Below, one piece after another: positions 8,240 through 17,026 of a DNA stretch of 64,000 nt. This DNA is from Blautia argi (lineage in GTDB: Bacteria; Bacillota; Clostridia; Lachnospirales; Lachnospiraceae). The position numbers and the translations under genes were made by a program. Positions within the stretch are counted from its first letter, which is position 1. Each line of letters opens with the position of its first letter. The notes below the pieces were generated by a model. The model was not told the origin of the DNA and did no database searches. It saw nothing but the letters and a program-made list of their open reading frames with translations. The stretch is from assembly GCF_003287895.1 (NCBI RefSeq), contig NZ_CP030280.1, positions 813,501-877,500 on the forward strand, written 5' to 3'.

Positions 8240-9605
8240 ATGGAGGAGCATGACTTTTCCAGAGGAAGCATGCTGGGAAATATTTTCCGGCTGTCCCTTC
8301 CTCTGATTCTGGCACAGTTCATCAATGTGCTTTACAATATTGTAGACCGGGTTTATATTGGCAGGATTCCCGGCGCAAGCTCGGCAGCCCTTACCGGAGT
8401 AGGGGTTGCCTTTCCTGTCATTACTGCCATTATGGCGTTTTCTTTTCTCATTGGTACAGGAGGCGCACCTCTTTGTTCCATTGAAAGAGGCAGGGGAAAT
8501 GCAGAAAAGGCAAAAGTGATTATGGGAAATTCCTTTCTCATGACTCTGGTGCTCGGAATCGTGCTGACGGTTATGGGATTTTTTGTGAAAGAGCCTCTTT
8601 TGTATGCACTCGGGGCAAGTAAGGATACTTTCGGGTATGCCAATGACTATCTGGGGATTTATCTTCTGGGGACAGTTTTTGTTATGATAACCATGTCCAT
8701 GAACGGATTTATTAATTGTCAGGGCTTTGCACGGACTGGTATGTGTACGGTTCTCATCGGGGCAGTGATAAATTTGATTTTAGACCCTGTGTTTATCTTT
8801 GGATTTCATATGGGAGTAAAAGGTGCGGCAGTAGCAACGGTGATTTCCCAGGCAGTGTCTGCCCTTTGGGTAGTGTCGTTTCTGCGGGGGAAGGAAAACT
8901 CTTTTAAAGCTGCAGAAGCAGTATATGAAGCCAAAGCTTTCCTGTATGAAGGAAATTCTGGCTCTTGGGCTTTCTGGTTTTATTATGGCAGCAACCAACT
9001 GCGCGGTACAGGTGGTATGTAATGTAACCCTGCAGTCCTTTGGCGGAGATGTGTATGTGGGGATTATGACTGTTGTAAACTCTGTGCGCGAGGTGTTAAG
9101 CGTACCGGCGCAGGGCTTCAGTCAGGGAGCGCAGCCGGTTCTGGGATTTAACTATGGGGCCAAGGAATACAAAAGAGTGCGATCAGGTATTAAGATTATG
9201 TCTGTGGGCTGTATGGCATATACCACTATAGCATGGATTTTCACTCTTTTGCTGCCTGGATTTTTTATCCACCTGTTTAACGGAGGAGAAGAATTTTTAC
9301 AACTGGGAGTACCTGCCATGCGGATTTATTTCTTTGGCTTTTGCTTTATGTCCCTGCAATTTGCAGGGCAAAGTGTGTTTACGGCTCTTGGAAAGGCAAA
9401 GCAGGCAATCTTTTTTTCTCTGCTTCGCAAAGCAATCATTGTCATACCGCTGACCCTGTGGCTTCCTTATGTGGCAAATTTGGGGGCAGACGGCGTGTTT
9501 CTGGCAGAGCCGATATCCAACTTTATCGGAGGAATTGCATGCTTTGTCACTATGCTCTGCGTAGTTTTGCCGGAGCTTTCTAAGGGAAAGCAAAAAGAGG
9601 GGTAA
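8240..9605 (+). pseudogene. MATE family multidrug/cation antiporter, one frameshift
   Basis: A twelve-helix MATE (DinF/NorM-like) exporter that would use an ion gradient to expel cationic compounds. The first frame (from ATG 8240, GAGGAAG site) carries the N-terminal bundle with QFINVLYNIVDRVYIG, and the second frame carries the C-terminal bundle with QGFSQGAQPVLGFNYGA. An extra base at 8931-8935 (gccaaag) moves the frame; removing it gives YEAKLSCMKEILALGLS and a continuous protein of about 454 residues. It lies 24 bases after the aminotransferase and may share its transcript. As with the neighbour, the lesion may be a read error rather than true decay. Confidence 0.85.
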
Positions 9606-9668
9606 AGCAGAGCGATTACTTTATCTCCTGTTTTGTGGGACAGCCCTGAGATAAGAGCAATTAACTGA

Positions 9669-10211
9669 TTAGCAGAAGCAGGATACCTCTGTCAGGATTT
9701 CCTCGCAGATTTGAGAAATGCTTTTGTGGTCTGTGGAAATAACCAAATCCGCGGCTGCCAGGTACTTGTCCCTGCGTTCGTCCATAAGACGGGCAATGTC
9801 TTCTGTGTTTTTCCTGTTTTTCAGGACAGGGCGGGAATTGTCATGCTTTACCCGTTCCAGTACGGTTTCCGGGCTGGCGGTGAGGAGTATGACCTTCCCG
9901 TTTTTTTTCATTTGTGTGATATTTTCCGGGCGTAGCACAATGCCGCCGCCGCAGGAAAGAATCTGGTTTGTTTCTCTTTGCAGTTCTTTTAAAAGATGGG
10001 ATTCCAGATCTCTGAAATAAGCTTCTCCTTTTTCAGCAAAGATATCCGGAATACTTTTTCCTTCTCTATGGGCGATTTCTTCGTCCATTTCGATGATTTC
10101 CATATGCTGTGTTTTGCCAAGGTATCTGGCAACCGTACTTTTTCCGGTGCCCATAAAACCAATGAGTATGAGATTAAAAGGGAAGACGTGTGTTTTTTTA
10201 TTCGGTGTCAT
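9669..10211 (-). CDS. aroK: Shikimate kinase
   Basis: Phosphorylates shikimate with ATP in the chorismate pathway. The 180-residue product has Walker A GFMGTGKST (residues 18-26), the shikimate-binding MDEEIAHREG stretch, the GGGIVLR motif, and the lid region with SRPVL and an Arg-rich helix (MDERRDKYLAAADLVI). It is transcribed opposite to its neighbours and starts near an AT-rich divergent intergenic region. Another shikimate-pathway gene, DAHP synthase, occurs at 26.3 kb, so the aro genes are scattered. Length and motifs are normal. Confidence 0.95.
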   Translation of the reverse strand: MTPNKKTHVFPFNLILIGFMGTGKSTVARYLGKTQHMEIIEMDEEIAHREGKSIPDIFAEKGEAYFRDLESHLLKELQRETNQILSCGGGIVLRPENITQMKKNGKVILLTASPETVLERVKHDNSRPVLKNRKNTEDIARLMDERRDKYLAAADLVISTDHKSISQICEEILTEVSCFC

Positions 10212-10323
10212 AGAGTGAAAGCCTGCCTTTCTTCAGATTAAATACTTTTTTAATTTAAATTGTGAAAATATTATGTTTATTATAGCAGGGCAAAACCAGG
10301 GGTGCAAGAGAGAAATTATACAG

Positions 10324-10432
10324 TTAGATAACTAATTAATTTTTTGGGAGTAATTTATAAAAAAAATGTAAAATTAAAAAATATATATTGAAATTTAGAA
10401 GAATGTGCCATAATATATGTTAGTCGACTAAC
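10324..10432 (+). promoter_or_regulatory. Promoter and two MarR-type operators for the marR-ABC operon
   Basis: A near-consensus promoter, TTGAAA at 10388-10393 and TAATAT at 10411-10416 with a 17-base spacer, is followed by a perfect 14-bp palindrome GTTAGTCGACTAAC at 10419-10432, placed over the expected transcription start. A second site with the same half-sites, TTAGATAACTAA, lies upstream at 10324-10335. The MarR protein encoded next is the obvious ligand, implying autoregulation. Confidence 0.8.
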
Positions 10433-10451
10433 TAAAGAGAGGAGAAGCGGC

Positions 10452-10895
10452 ATGACAGATAAGAAAAAAGATGATAGCTTTCAGAGCAAGTTTGTAAAGC
10501 TGACACATCTGTATTTCCGCAATACCTTTTGTCTGTTCAGTGAAATTGGGATTCACCCAAAGCAGATTCCTCTGCTGTGTCAACTGGAAAAAAAGGAGGG
10601 CATGAGCCAGAAGGAAATTTCCGAAAACCTTCATATCAGTGCAGCAACAGTGGCTGTTTCCATGAAGCGTCTGGAAAAGACAGGCGTGATTGAGCGAAGA
10701 AGCGATCAGGAGGATCAGAGGCGAATCCGCATTTATCTGACCGAGAGAGGGAGGGAACTCATAGAAAAGGTGAGAACCTGTGTGGAGCAAAATGAAAAAA
10801 TGATTTTTCAGGGCTTTTCTGAAAGTGAAATGTGCCTGATGAAGCGTTTTTTTGACCAGATGATTGCAAATCTGGAGGAAGATAGAACATTATAG
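10452..10895 (+). CDS. MarR family transcriptional regulator
   Basis: A 147-residue winged-helix repressor. The HTH is visible at about residues 50-75 (MSQKEISENLHISAATVAVSMKR), followed by the wing with RRSDQEDQRRIRIYLTERG, the hallmark DxRxxxxxLT region of MarR proteins. It is the first gene of an operon with two ABC exporter genes and lies directly downstream of palindromic sites in its own promoter. It probably represses the exporter until a ligand, perhaps an exported compound, is bound. The ligand is unknown. Confidence 0.9.
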   Translation: MTDKKKDDSFQSKFVKLTHLYFRNTFCLFSEIGIHPKQIPLLCQLEKKEGMSQKEISENLHISAATVAVSMKRLEKTGVIERRSDQEDQRRIRIYLTERGRELIEKVRTCVEQNEKMIFQGFSESEMCLMKRFFDQMIANLEEDRTL

Positions 10896-10922
10896 AAGCA
10901 AGAGGCAGAAAAGGAGGACATT

Positions 10923-13091
10923 ATGTTAAAAATGTTTCATTACATGAAGGAGCGGTGGCACTATATTGTCATGATTATCCTTCTGTTATTTGTCCAGGCA
11001 TTTTGCGATTTGTCCCTGCCGGATTACACGTCTAAAATTGTCAACGTGGGAATTCAGCAAAAGGGCATTGAGGACGGAGTGCCGGATACCCTGAGAAAAG
11101 AATCCATGGAGCAGATTTCTCTGTTTCTGGAGGAAGAGGACAGCGAAAAGGTAAAAGCGTCTTATGAGGAAGACGGAGATATTTACCGGTTAAAGGAAAT
11201 AACCAGGGAAGAACGGGAAGAATTAAATCAGATTCTGGGAATCCCGGAAATGGTTGTCAGCGGATTGTGGGACGATTCCTCCAAAGAGGTTGCAAAGATA
11301 AAAGAACAGCTGCAGGTTCCAGAGGAAGCCAAGCTTCTGGAAGTGTTTGCCCAGATGCCAAAGGAACAGTTAAGTGCCATGAAAGAGGGAATGACGGAAA
11401 AGTTTGAGGAAATGCCGGAATCCATTGTAACACAGAGCGCAGTTCTCTTTGTGGAAGAAGAATACAAGGCGCAGGGAAAGGATATGGACGCTTTGCAGAC
11501 ACAGTATATTCTCATAAGCGGTCTGAAAATGCTGGGACTGGCGCTTCTTGCCATGGGAGCAGCCATTATGGTGACTTTCTTATCCTCCCAGGTGGCAGCA
11601 ACCCTTGGTAAGAATCTGCGAAATCATGTGTACAGAAAGGTTATTTCTTTTTCAGGAGAGGAATTAAACCATTTTTCTACAGCCTCTCTGATTACCAGAA
11701 GTACTAATGATGTACAGCAGGTACAGCTTCTTTTTACGCTGTTGTTCCGTATTGTGCTATATGCGCCTATTCTGGGTATCGGCGGTGTGTATAAGGTATT
11801 CCAGACCGATGCGTCCATGACCTGGATTCTGGGGCTTGCGGTAGTGGTGATTATGCTGTTTGTGGCGCTGCTTTTCAAAATTGCCATGCCGAAATTTACA
11901 AAACTACAGTATCTGATCGATGAGCTGAATCTGGTATCCAGAGAAATTCTCACCGGTGTTCCGGTGATCCGTGCCTTCAGTCGGGAAAAGCATGAGGAAG
12001 AACGGTTTGAGGAGGCAAATGCAAGACTGACAAAGACAAACCTGTTTGTAAACCGCTGTATGACCTTTATGATGCCTGTGATGATGCTGATTATGAACGG
12101 CGTTACGGTTCTGATTGTATGGAACGGTTCTCACGCAGTCAATGACGGAACTATGCAGGTTGGAAATATGATGGCATTTATGCAGTATGCTATGCAGATT
12201 ATTATGGCATTTCTCATGATTACCATGATGTCCATTATGATTCCCCGTGCAAAGGTAGCGGCAACCCGTATTAACGAAGTTCTGGAAACACAAGTGAGCA
12301 TTCATGACCCTGAACATACAGAGGAAACAAAGGAAGAGTTAAAAGGTGATGTAGTGTTTGAGCATGTGGGCTTTGCCTATCCGGGAGCAGACGAGGAATC
12401 TCTGACAGACATTGATTTCCATGCGAAAAAGGGAGAAACTGTGGCATTTATCGGAAGTACGGGAAGTGGAAAGAGTACTCTGGTAAATCTGATTCCACGT
12501 TTCTTTGACGTGACTTCAGGAAGAATTCTGGTGGACGGTGTGGATATCCGTAGCCTGAAGTTGCATGATCTGCGGCAGAAAATCGGTTATGTGCCGCAAA
12601 AGGGTGTGCTGTTCTCCGGTACCATTGATTCCAATATCCGCTACGGAAAGCCAGAAGTGACACAGGACGAGGTAAAACGGGCAGCCCAGATTGCACAGGC
12701 ATGGGATTTTATCCAGGAAAAGGAAGAAGGCGTAAATTCAGCCATTGCCCAGGGCGGCTCCAACGTATCCGGAGGACAGAAGCAGCGTCTGTCCATTGCA
12801 AGAGCTATTGCAAAAGAGCCGGAAATCTATATTTTCGATGACAGCTTTTCTGCTCTGGATTACAAAACCGACGTGGTGCTTCGAAGGGCCTTGAAGAAGG
12901 AAACAAAGGACGCTACAACCCTGATTGTTGCCCAGCGAATCAGTACCATTCTCCATGCAGATAAGATTCTGGTGCTGGACGAAGGTAAGGTCGTGGGACA
13001 GGGAACCCACAAGGAACTTTTAAAAACCTGTGAGGTCTATCGTCAGATTGCCATATCACAGTTATCAGAGGAGGAATTGGCAGATGAGTAA
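10923..13091 (+). CDS. ABC exporter half-transporter, subunit with degenerate Walker B (heterodimer partner 1)
   Basis: A type IV (multidrug/lipid type) ABC exporter half with membrane domain and C-terminal ATPase. Between the first helix (residues 14-34) and the second (around 200) sits an unusual acidic domain of about 150 residues, likely extracytoplasmic. The nucleotide domain has Walker A GSTGSGKST and a canonical signature VSGGQKQRLS, but Walker B reads YIFDDSFSALD, with Asp in place of the catalytic Glu. This is the pattern of the non-catalytic half of heterodimeric exporters. The stop overlaps the start of the partner gene by eight bases. Substrate unknown; probably drug or lipid export. 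Confidence 0.9.
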   Translation: MLKMFHYMKERWHYIVMIILLLFVQAFCDLSLPDYTSKIVNVGIQQKGIEDGVPDTLRKESMEQISLFLEEEDSEKVKASYEEDGDIYRLKEITREEREELNQILGIPEMVVSGLWDDSSKEVAKIKEQLQVPEEAKLLEVFAQMPKEQLSAMKEGMTEKFEEMPESIVTQSAVLFVEEEYKAQGKDMDALQTQYILISGLKMLGLALLAMGAAIMVTFLSSQVAATLGKNLRNHVYRKVISFSGEELNHFSTASLITRSTNDVQQVQLLFTLLFRIVLYAPILGIGGVYKVFQTDASMTWILGLAVVVIMLFVALLFKIAMPKFTKLQYLIDELNLVSREILTGVPVIRAFSREKHEEERFEEANARLTKTNLFVNRCMTFMMPVMMLIMNGVTVLIVWNGSHAVNDGTMQVGNMMAFMQYAMQIIMAFLMITMMSIMIPRAKVAATRINEVLETQVSIHDPEHTEETKEELKGDVVFEHVGFAYPGADEESLTDIDFHAKKGETVAFIGSTGSGKSTLVNLIPRFFDVTSGRILVDGVDIRSLKLHDLRQKIGYVPQKGVLFSGTIDSNIRYGKPEVTQDEVKRAAQIAQAWDFIQEKEEGVNSAIAQGGSNVSGGQKQRLSIARAIAKEPEIYIFDDSFSALDYKTDVVLRRALKKETKDATTLIVAQRISTILHADKILVLDEGKVVGQGTHKELLKTCEVYRQIAISQLSEEELADE

Positions 13092-14919
13092 TGCAAGAAG
13101 AGGCCATATGGGAGGACATGGCGGCGGTATGTCCGGAGAAAAGGCAAAAGATTTTAAAACAGCCATGAAAAGACTGCTTTCCTATATGAAACGCTATCGC
13201 CCGCAAATGGCATGTATGTTTGTTTTTGCTATTGGCAGCACAGTATTCAGTATCATCGGGCCAAAGATTTTGGGAAAGGCAACCACAGAGCTGTATACAG
13301 GTCTGGTGTCTAAAATCAATGGCGGCAGCGGTATTGATTTTGGGAAGATTGCAGCCATTCTTTTGTGGGTATTGGGGCTGTATATGGTCAGCGCCCTGTT
13401 CTCCTTTATCCAGGGATTGATTATGACTGGAATTTCCAACAATGTAACCTACAACCTGAGAAAAGATATTTCGGCAAAAATCAACCGGATTCCCATGAAA
13501 TATTTTGAGAGCAGAACCCACGGGGAAATCCTTTCCAGAATCACTAATGATGTGGATACTTTGCAGGCAAGCATTAACCAGAGTTTTACCCAGCTCATTA
13601 CTTCAGTAACCATGCTGGTAGGGGTGTTTATTATGATGCTTTCCATTAATGTGTATATGACTCTGGCAGCAGTTCTGATTTTGCCGGTGTCCATGCTGAT
13701 TATCGGGAAGGTGATGAAGCACTCCCAGAAATACTTCCAGGCGCAGCAGAGATACCTGGGGGAAGTAAACGGACAGGTGGAGGAAATTTACAGTGGTCAC
13801 AATGTGGTAAAGGCATTTAACAAAGAGGAGGAGGTTATCCGTACTTTCGAGGAAACCAATGAAAAGCTGTACACCTCTGGCTGGCGTTCCCAGTTTTTCT
13901 CAGGTATGATGATGCCTATTATGCAGTTTGTGGGAAATCTGGGTTATGTTATGGTTGCCCTTTTAGGCGGCTTTATGGTAATTAAAGGAAAAGTCATGGT
14001 GGGAGATATCCAGGCATTTTTTCAGTATATCCGAAACTTTACACAGCCTATTCAGCAAATTGCCCAGGTGACAAATATGTTGCAGTCCTCTGCGGCAGCA
14101 GCAGAGCGTGTCTTTGAATTTCTGGACGAGGAAGAGGAAGACCAGATAGTAGAAAATCCTGTGGATATCAGTCATATTGAGGGAAATGTAGAAGCAAAGC
14201 ATGTGGCATTTGGCTATAACCCGGATCACCTGATTATTCATGATTTCAACGGCGTAGTAAAAGCCGGACAGAAGGTTGCCATTGTAGGTCCTACGGGAGC
14301 TGGAAAGACTACCATGATTAAACTTTTGATGCGCTTTTATGATGTAAACTCCGGGGAGATTCTCATTGACGGGCATAACCTGAAAGATTTCAATCGTCCT
14401 CAGCTTCGAGAACTTTTCGGTATGGTGCTTCAGGAAACCTGGCTGTTCCATGGCACCATCATGGAAAATATCCGGTACGGCAGACTGGACGCTACAGATG
14501 AGGAAGTAATTGCAGCAGCAAAAGCAGCCCATGCCCATCACTTTATTATGTCACAGCCCGGCGGATACCAGATGGAATTAAATGAGGAAACCAGCAATAT
14601 TTCTCAGGGACAGAAGCAGCTTCTTACCATTGCAAGGGCAATACTGGCAGATAATAAGATTTTGATTCTGGACGAGGCCACATCTTCTGTAGATACCCGA
14701 ACAGAGGAACGGATTCAGGCGGCAATGGATAATTTGATGAAAGGCAGAACCAGCTTTGTTATTGCACACAGACTGTCCACAATCCGGGACGCTGACCTGA
14801 TTCTGGTTATGAAGGATGGGGATATTATTGAACAGGGAACCCATGAAAGTCTGCTGGCTGCACAGGGCTTTTATGCAAACCTGTATAACAGCCAGTTTGA
14901 AAAGGCAGAGGCAGTCTGA
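13084..14919 (+). CDS. ABC exporter half-transporter, catalytic subunit (heterodimer partner 2)
   Basis: The 611-residue partner of the preceding gene. The N terminus is Gly/His-rich (GHMGGHGGG), followed by six membrane helices and an ATPase domain with Walker A GPTGAGKTT, Walker B ILILDEATSSVDT with the catalytic Glu, and a switch region IAHRLSTI. Its signature motif is degenerate (ISQGQKQ instead of SGGQ). Thus one composite ATP site is canonical and the other is not, as in TM287/288-type exporters. The ATG at 13084 is preferred over the in-frame upstream start at 13030, which would lie inside the first exporter gene. Confidence 0.9.
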   Translation: MSNARRGHMGGHGGGMSGEKAKDFKTAMKRLLSYMKRYRPQMACMFVFAIGSTVFSIIGPKILGKATTELYTGLVSKINGGSGIDFGKIAAILLWVLGLYMVSALFSFIQGLIMTGISNNVTYNLRKDISAKINRIPMKYFESRTHGEILSRITNDVDTLQASINQSFTQLITSVTMLVGVFIMMLSINVYMTLAAVLILPVSMLIIGKVMKHSQKYFQAQQRYLGEVNGQVEEIYSGHNVVKAFNKEEEVIRTFEETNEKLYTSGWRSQFFSGMMMPIMQFVGNLGYVMVALLGGFMVIKGKVMVGDIQAFFQYIRNFTQPIQQIAQVTNMLQSSAAAAERVFEFLDEEEEDQIVENPVDISHIEGNVEAKHVAFGYNPDHLIIHDFNGVVKAGQKVAIVGPTGAGKTTMIKLLMRFYDVNSGEILIDGHNLKDFNRPQLRELFGMVLQETWLFHGTIMENIRYGRLDATDEEVIAAAKAAHAHHFIMSQPGGYQMELNEETSNISQGQKQLLTIARAILADNKILILDEATSSVDTRTEERIQAAMDNLMKGRTSFVIAHRLSTIRDADLILVMKDGDIIEQGTHESLLAAQGFYANLYNSQFEKAEAV

Positions 14920-14956
14920 GGGCTTCCTGTCAGAAGACACGCAGGAAAAGATAATA

Positions 14957-15830
14957 GAGCTTCTGCTTTTTGGGGCAGGTAGGTGAAAGGCTGCGCTCCA
15001 TAAGTCCAGAATGCTGTTAAATACACAGAAAAAAGCTTCATCTTTGGAGGCACAGAAAGCGCCCATGCGTTTTTTACAGAGAAAGACTCTGCGGAAACAA
15101 AACAGGGAAAAGAGCAGAGCGCTAAAAAGCAAAAACAGAAGGAAGAAAGAGAGTATTTTTGTCATAACAGATAAAAATGCTCTTTTTTCTGTATTAGAGT
15201 CTTTTGGTGTTTCTGTGGGGGTCTGGTCTTTTTCCTTCTGCACAGAAGGATGGTCAGAGGCAGGATTATCCGGGGCTATGACGTAGCCGCTGACATACCG
15301 GGCAGGGATTCCATATATGCGGAAGAGGAGAGTGCCTGCTGTGGCAAAATGTACGCAAAAGTCCTTTTTTTCTTCGTAGAGGAATAGTTACAGCAGATTT
15401 TCTCCCTGGGGAACAGAAGAAAGCTCCAGGCTATAGACTGCGTGAGAAGAGAGAAAACTCTTGATTTCCTCAGCAGAAGCCCGGATATCCTGATAGCCCG
15501 GATTTTTGGGAAAAGAGGAATATACAGGCAGGGTTTTTACCTCCTCCATAAGCTGGTCAGTAAGGTCCGGGGATTCTAAAACATGGGCAGAATCCAGGGA
15601 AAGAGGATAGCAGGTACTGGTTAAGGAAGTGTAGGCACTATGAGAGAGTGTATTGCTGTCCCCAACAGTCATACCTATTGGCACATCGGCGCCGATTGGG
15701 CCAAATGTTACCCTGGCAACGCCCATGCATCCATTTTTGCCGGAGGAAAGAAATGTAAGGAAGCGTGATTGGGGCAGGAAGTGTTGTAACCAGAAGCATT
15801 CCCCCATATAGTTTAGCTGCCGGAAATCCC
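14957..15830 (-). pseudogene. Transglutaminase-like (TgpA/DUF3488 type) protein, C-terminal remnant
   Basis: Read on the minus strand, this contains the later part of a TgpA-like membrane transglutaminase: a periplasmic middle domain (ending in HAVYSLELSSVPQGENLL), then an in-frame TAA stop, then the catalytic-core piece FLYEEKKDFCVHFATAG with the active-site Cys and IPARYVSGYV. The segment that should hold the catalytic His and Asp (HAW...GW) is missing. A Lys/Thr linker, one membrane helix and part of the cytoplasmic tail follow. The N-terminal part of what looks like the same gene lies at 24.86-25.22 kb, on the same strand, so the gene seems split by the intervening 9 kb. Confidence 0.75.
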
Positions 15831-15913
15831 TGCAGGGTTATTCGTGTAAATATTGTTTATGAAGAGCAAAAATATAAGAGATTTCCACATGAAGTTGTTC
15901 TGTGGAATTGATC

Positions 15914-15963
15914 AAGATAGGCTGGAAAATAGAAAAGCAGCATTCTATTTTCCAGCCTATCTT
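15914..15963. repeat. Perfect 21-bp inverted repeat (stem-loop)
   Basis: Arms at 15914-15934 and 15943-15963 are exact reverse complements with an 8-base loop. No T tract follows on either side, so it is not a standard intrinsic terminator, although it could block read-through into or out of the island. Confidence 0.85.
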
Positions 15964-16082
15964 TCCTTAGAATATATTTGAAATTCTACGTGCTATTTGA
16001 TTTATGTATATAAAAAGTTGACAAAAGCAAGTGCTGAAAACTGGTATAAATTCATAAAAAGGAAAAGAAACAAAAATAATAG

Positions 16083-16144
16083 TTGACTTTTTGTGAAATG
16101 AAAGTATATTATAAAATTAAGTTATAAAACAATATATCGTAACT
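16083..16144 (+). promoter_or_regulatory. Promoter and putative ROK operator of the island operon
   Basis: TTGACT at 16083-16088 is followed by overlapping -10 candidates TATATT (16105-16110, spacer 16) and TATTAT (16107-16112, spacer 18). Downstream lies AAGTTATAA at 16119-16127 with a partly matching inverted arm TCGTAACT at 16137-16144. The same AAGTTATAA word occurs as a perfect inverted pair in front of the ROK regulator gene at 23.4 kb, so this may be its binding site. Confidence 0.55.
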
Positions 16145-16162
16145 AAAAAGGGAGAAGAAAAA

Positions 16163-17011
16163 ATGGAAATTTTTAGTTCGGAAAAGATTTCACCACATGT
16201 TACAAGAATAACAGAATGTACAGGAACACATATGTATCTGGCCGAGGGGGATGATAAGGCACTTCTGATTGATACCGGGTGTGGGGTTGGAAATCTGAAG
16301 GAGTATGTAGAACAACTTACAAAAAAACCATTGACTGTCGTGTGCACACACGGGCATATGGATCATGCCGGAGGGGCAGATCAGTTTCACGAAGTGTATT
16401 TGAACAGCTCAGATTGGGAACTGTCATTGACACATTGCAGTTTAGAAAATAGAAAAGCATATACGCAGATTACCGTAGGAATGCTGCATCCTGAAATTGA
16501 TGAGAAGGAGATTTGTTCGCTTGAGTTTCAAAGAACAAGAGGGGGTTCTTATAAAGAACTACAGTCAGGGATGAAATTTAATCTGGGAGGAATAACCGTA
16601 CAGGCATTATCAATGAAAGGTCATACTCCAGGGAGTATGTGCATGCTATTTTGTGAAGAAAGAAGCATATTATTTGGTGATGCATGCAATCCAAGCGTCT
16701 TTTTATTTGATACAGAGGCGGAATCTGTGGAAACTTACAGGAACGTGCTGATAGAATTTCAAAAAAATGAAGAATTGTATGATAGCATTTGGCTTTCGCA
16801 CGGACCGGGACAAGATATTCCAAAAGAAATATTGGAACAGATGATAGAAGTTTGTAATGAGGTTATAAATGGAATGGATGATAAAGAAGATTTTCATTTT
16901 TTTATGGGAGGTGATTATAAAGTAGCTCACAAAATGCTGGAAAATCAAATGAGGGAAGATGGCGGGATAGCCAATATCATTTATAATCCACAAAAAATAG
17001 TTAATGCATAA
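16163..17011 (+). CDS. Metallo-beta-lactamase fold hydrolase (island gene 1)
   Basis: A 282-residue MBL-fold metal-dependent hydrolase. The metal-binding signature THGHMDHAGG gives His63, His65, Asp67 and His68; further ligands are likely His in GHTPGS (about residue 154) and Asp in FGDAC (about 174). No signal peptide is seen, so it should act in the cytoplasm. It is the first gene of an eight-gene plus-strand cluster and has a GGGAGAAG site before the ATG. Such folds hydrolyse lactones, thioesters, phosphodiesters or other bonds; the substrate here is not evident. The gene is AT-richer than the flanking housekeeping genes. Confidence 0.85.
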   Translation: MEIFSSEKISPHVTRITECTGTHMYLAEGDDKALLIDTGCGVGNLKEYVEQLTKKPLTVVCTHGHMDHAGGADQFHEVYLNSSDWELSLTHCSLENRKAYTQITVGMLHPEIDEKEICSLEFQRTRGGSYKELQSGMKFNLGGITVQALSMKGHTPGSMCMLFCEERSILFGDACNPSVFLFDTEAESVETYRNVLIEFQKNEELYDSIWLSHGPGQDIPKEILEQMIEVCNEVINGMDDKEDFHFFMGGDYKVAHKMLENQMREDGGIANIIYNPQKIVNA

Positions 17012-17026
17012 ATGAGGGAGGTAAAT

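Larger units (their letters stand above)
15836..16162 (+). other. Left-edge intergenic region of the inserted island
   Basis: This 327-base AT-rich stretch holds no gene. It contains a perfect 21-bp inverted repeat (15914-15963), a possible weak promoter (TTGACA at 16018-16023, TATAAA at 16045-16050, spacing long at 21), and then the main promoter and operator described separately. It marks the change from decayed transglutaminase sequence to the plus-strand catabolic cluster. Confidence 0.7.

Noticed and set aside
9606-9668. TTATCTC/GAGATAA inverted repeat after the MATE gene as a terminator
   Set aside because: The 7-bp arms are far apart with no T tract; support is too weak to list it.
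15011-15286. Plus-strand open frame opposite the transglutaminase remnant
   Set aside because: It has no ribosome binding site and low-complexity Lys/Ser content, and the opposite strand carries recognisable transglutaminase sequence, so it is a shadow frame.
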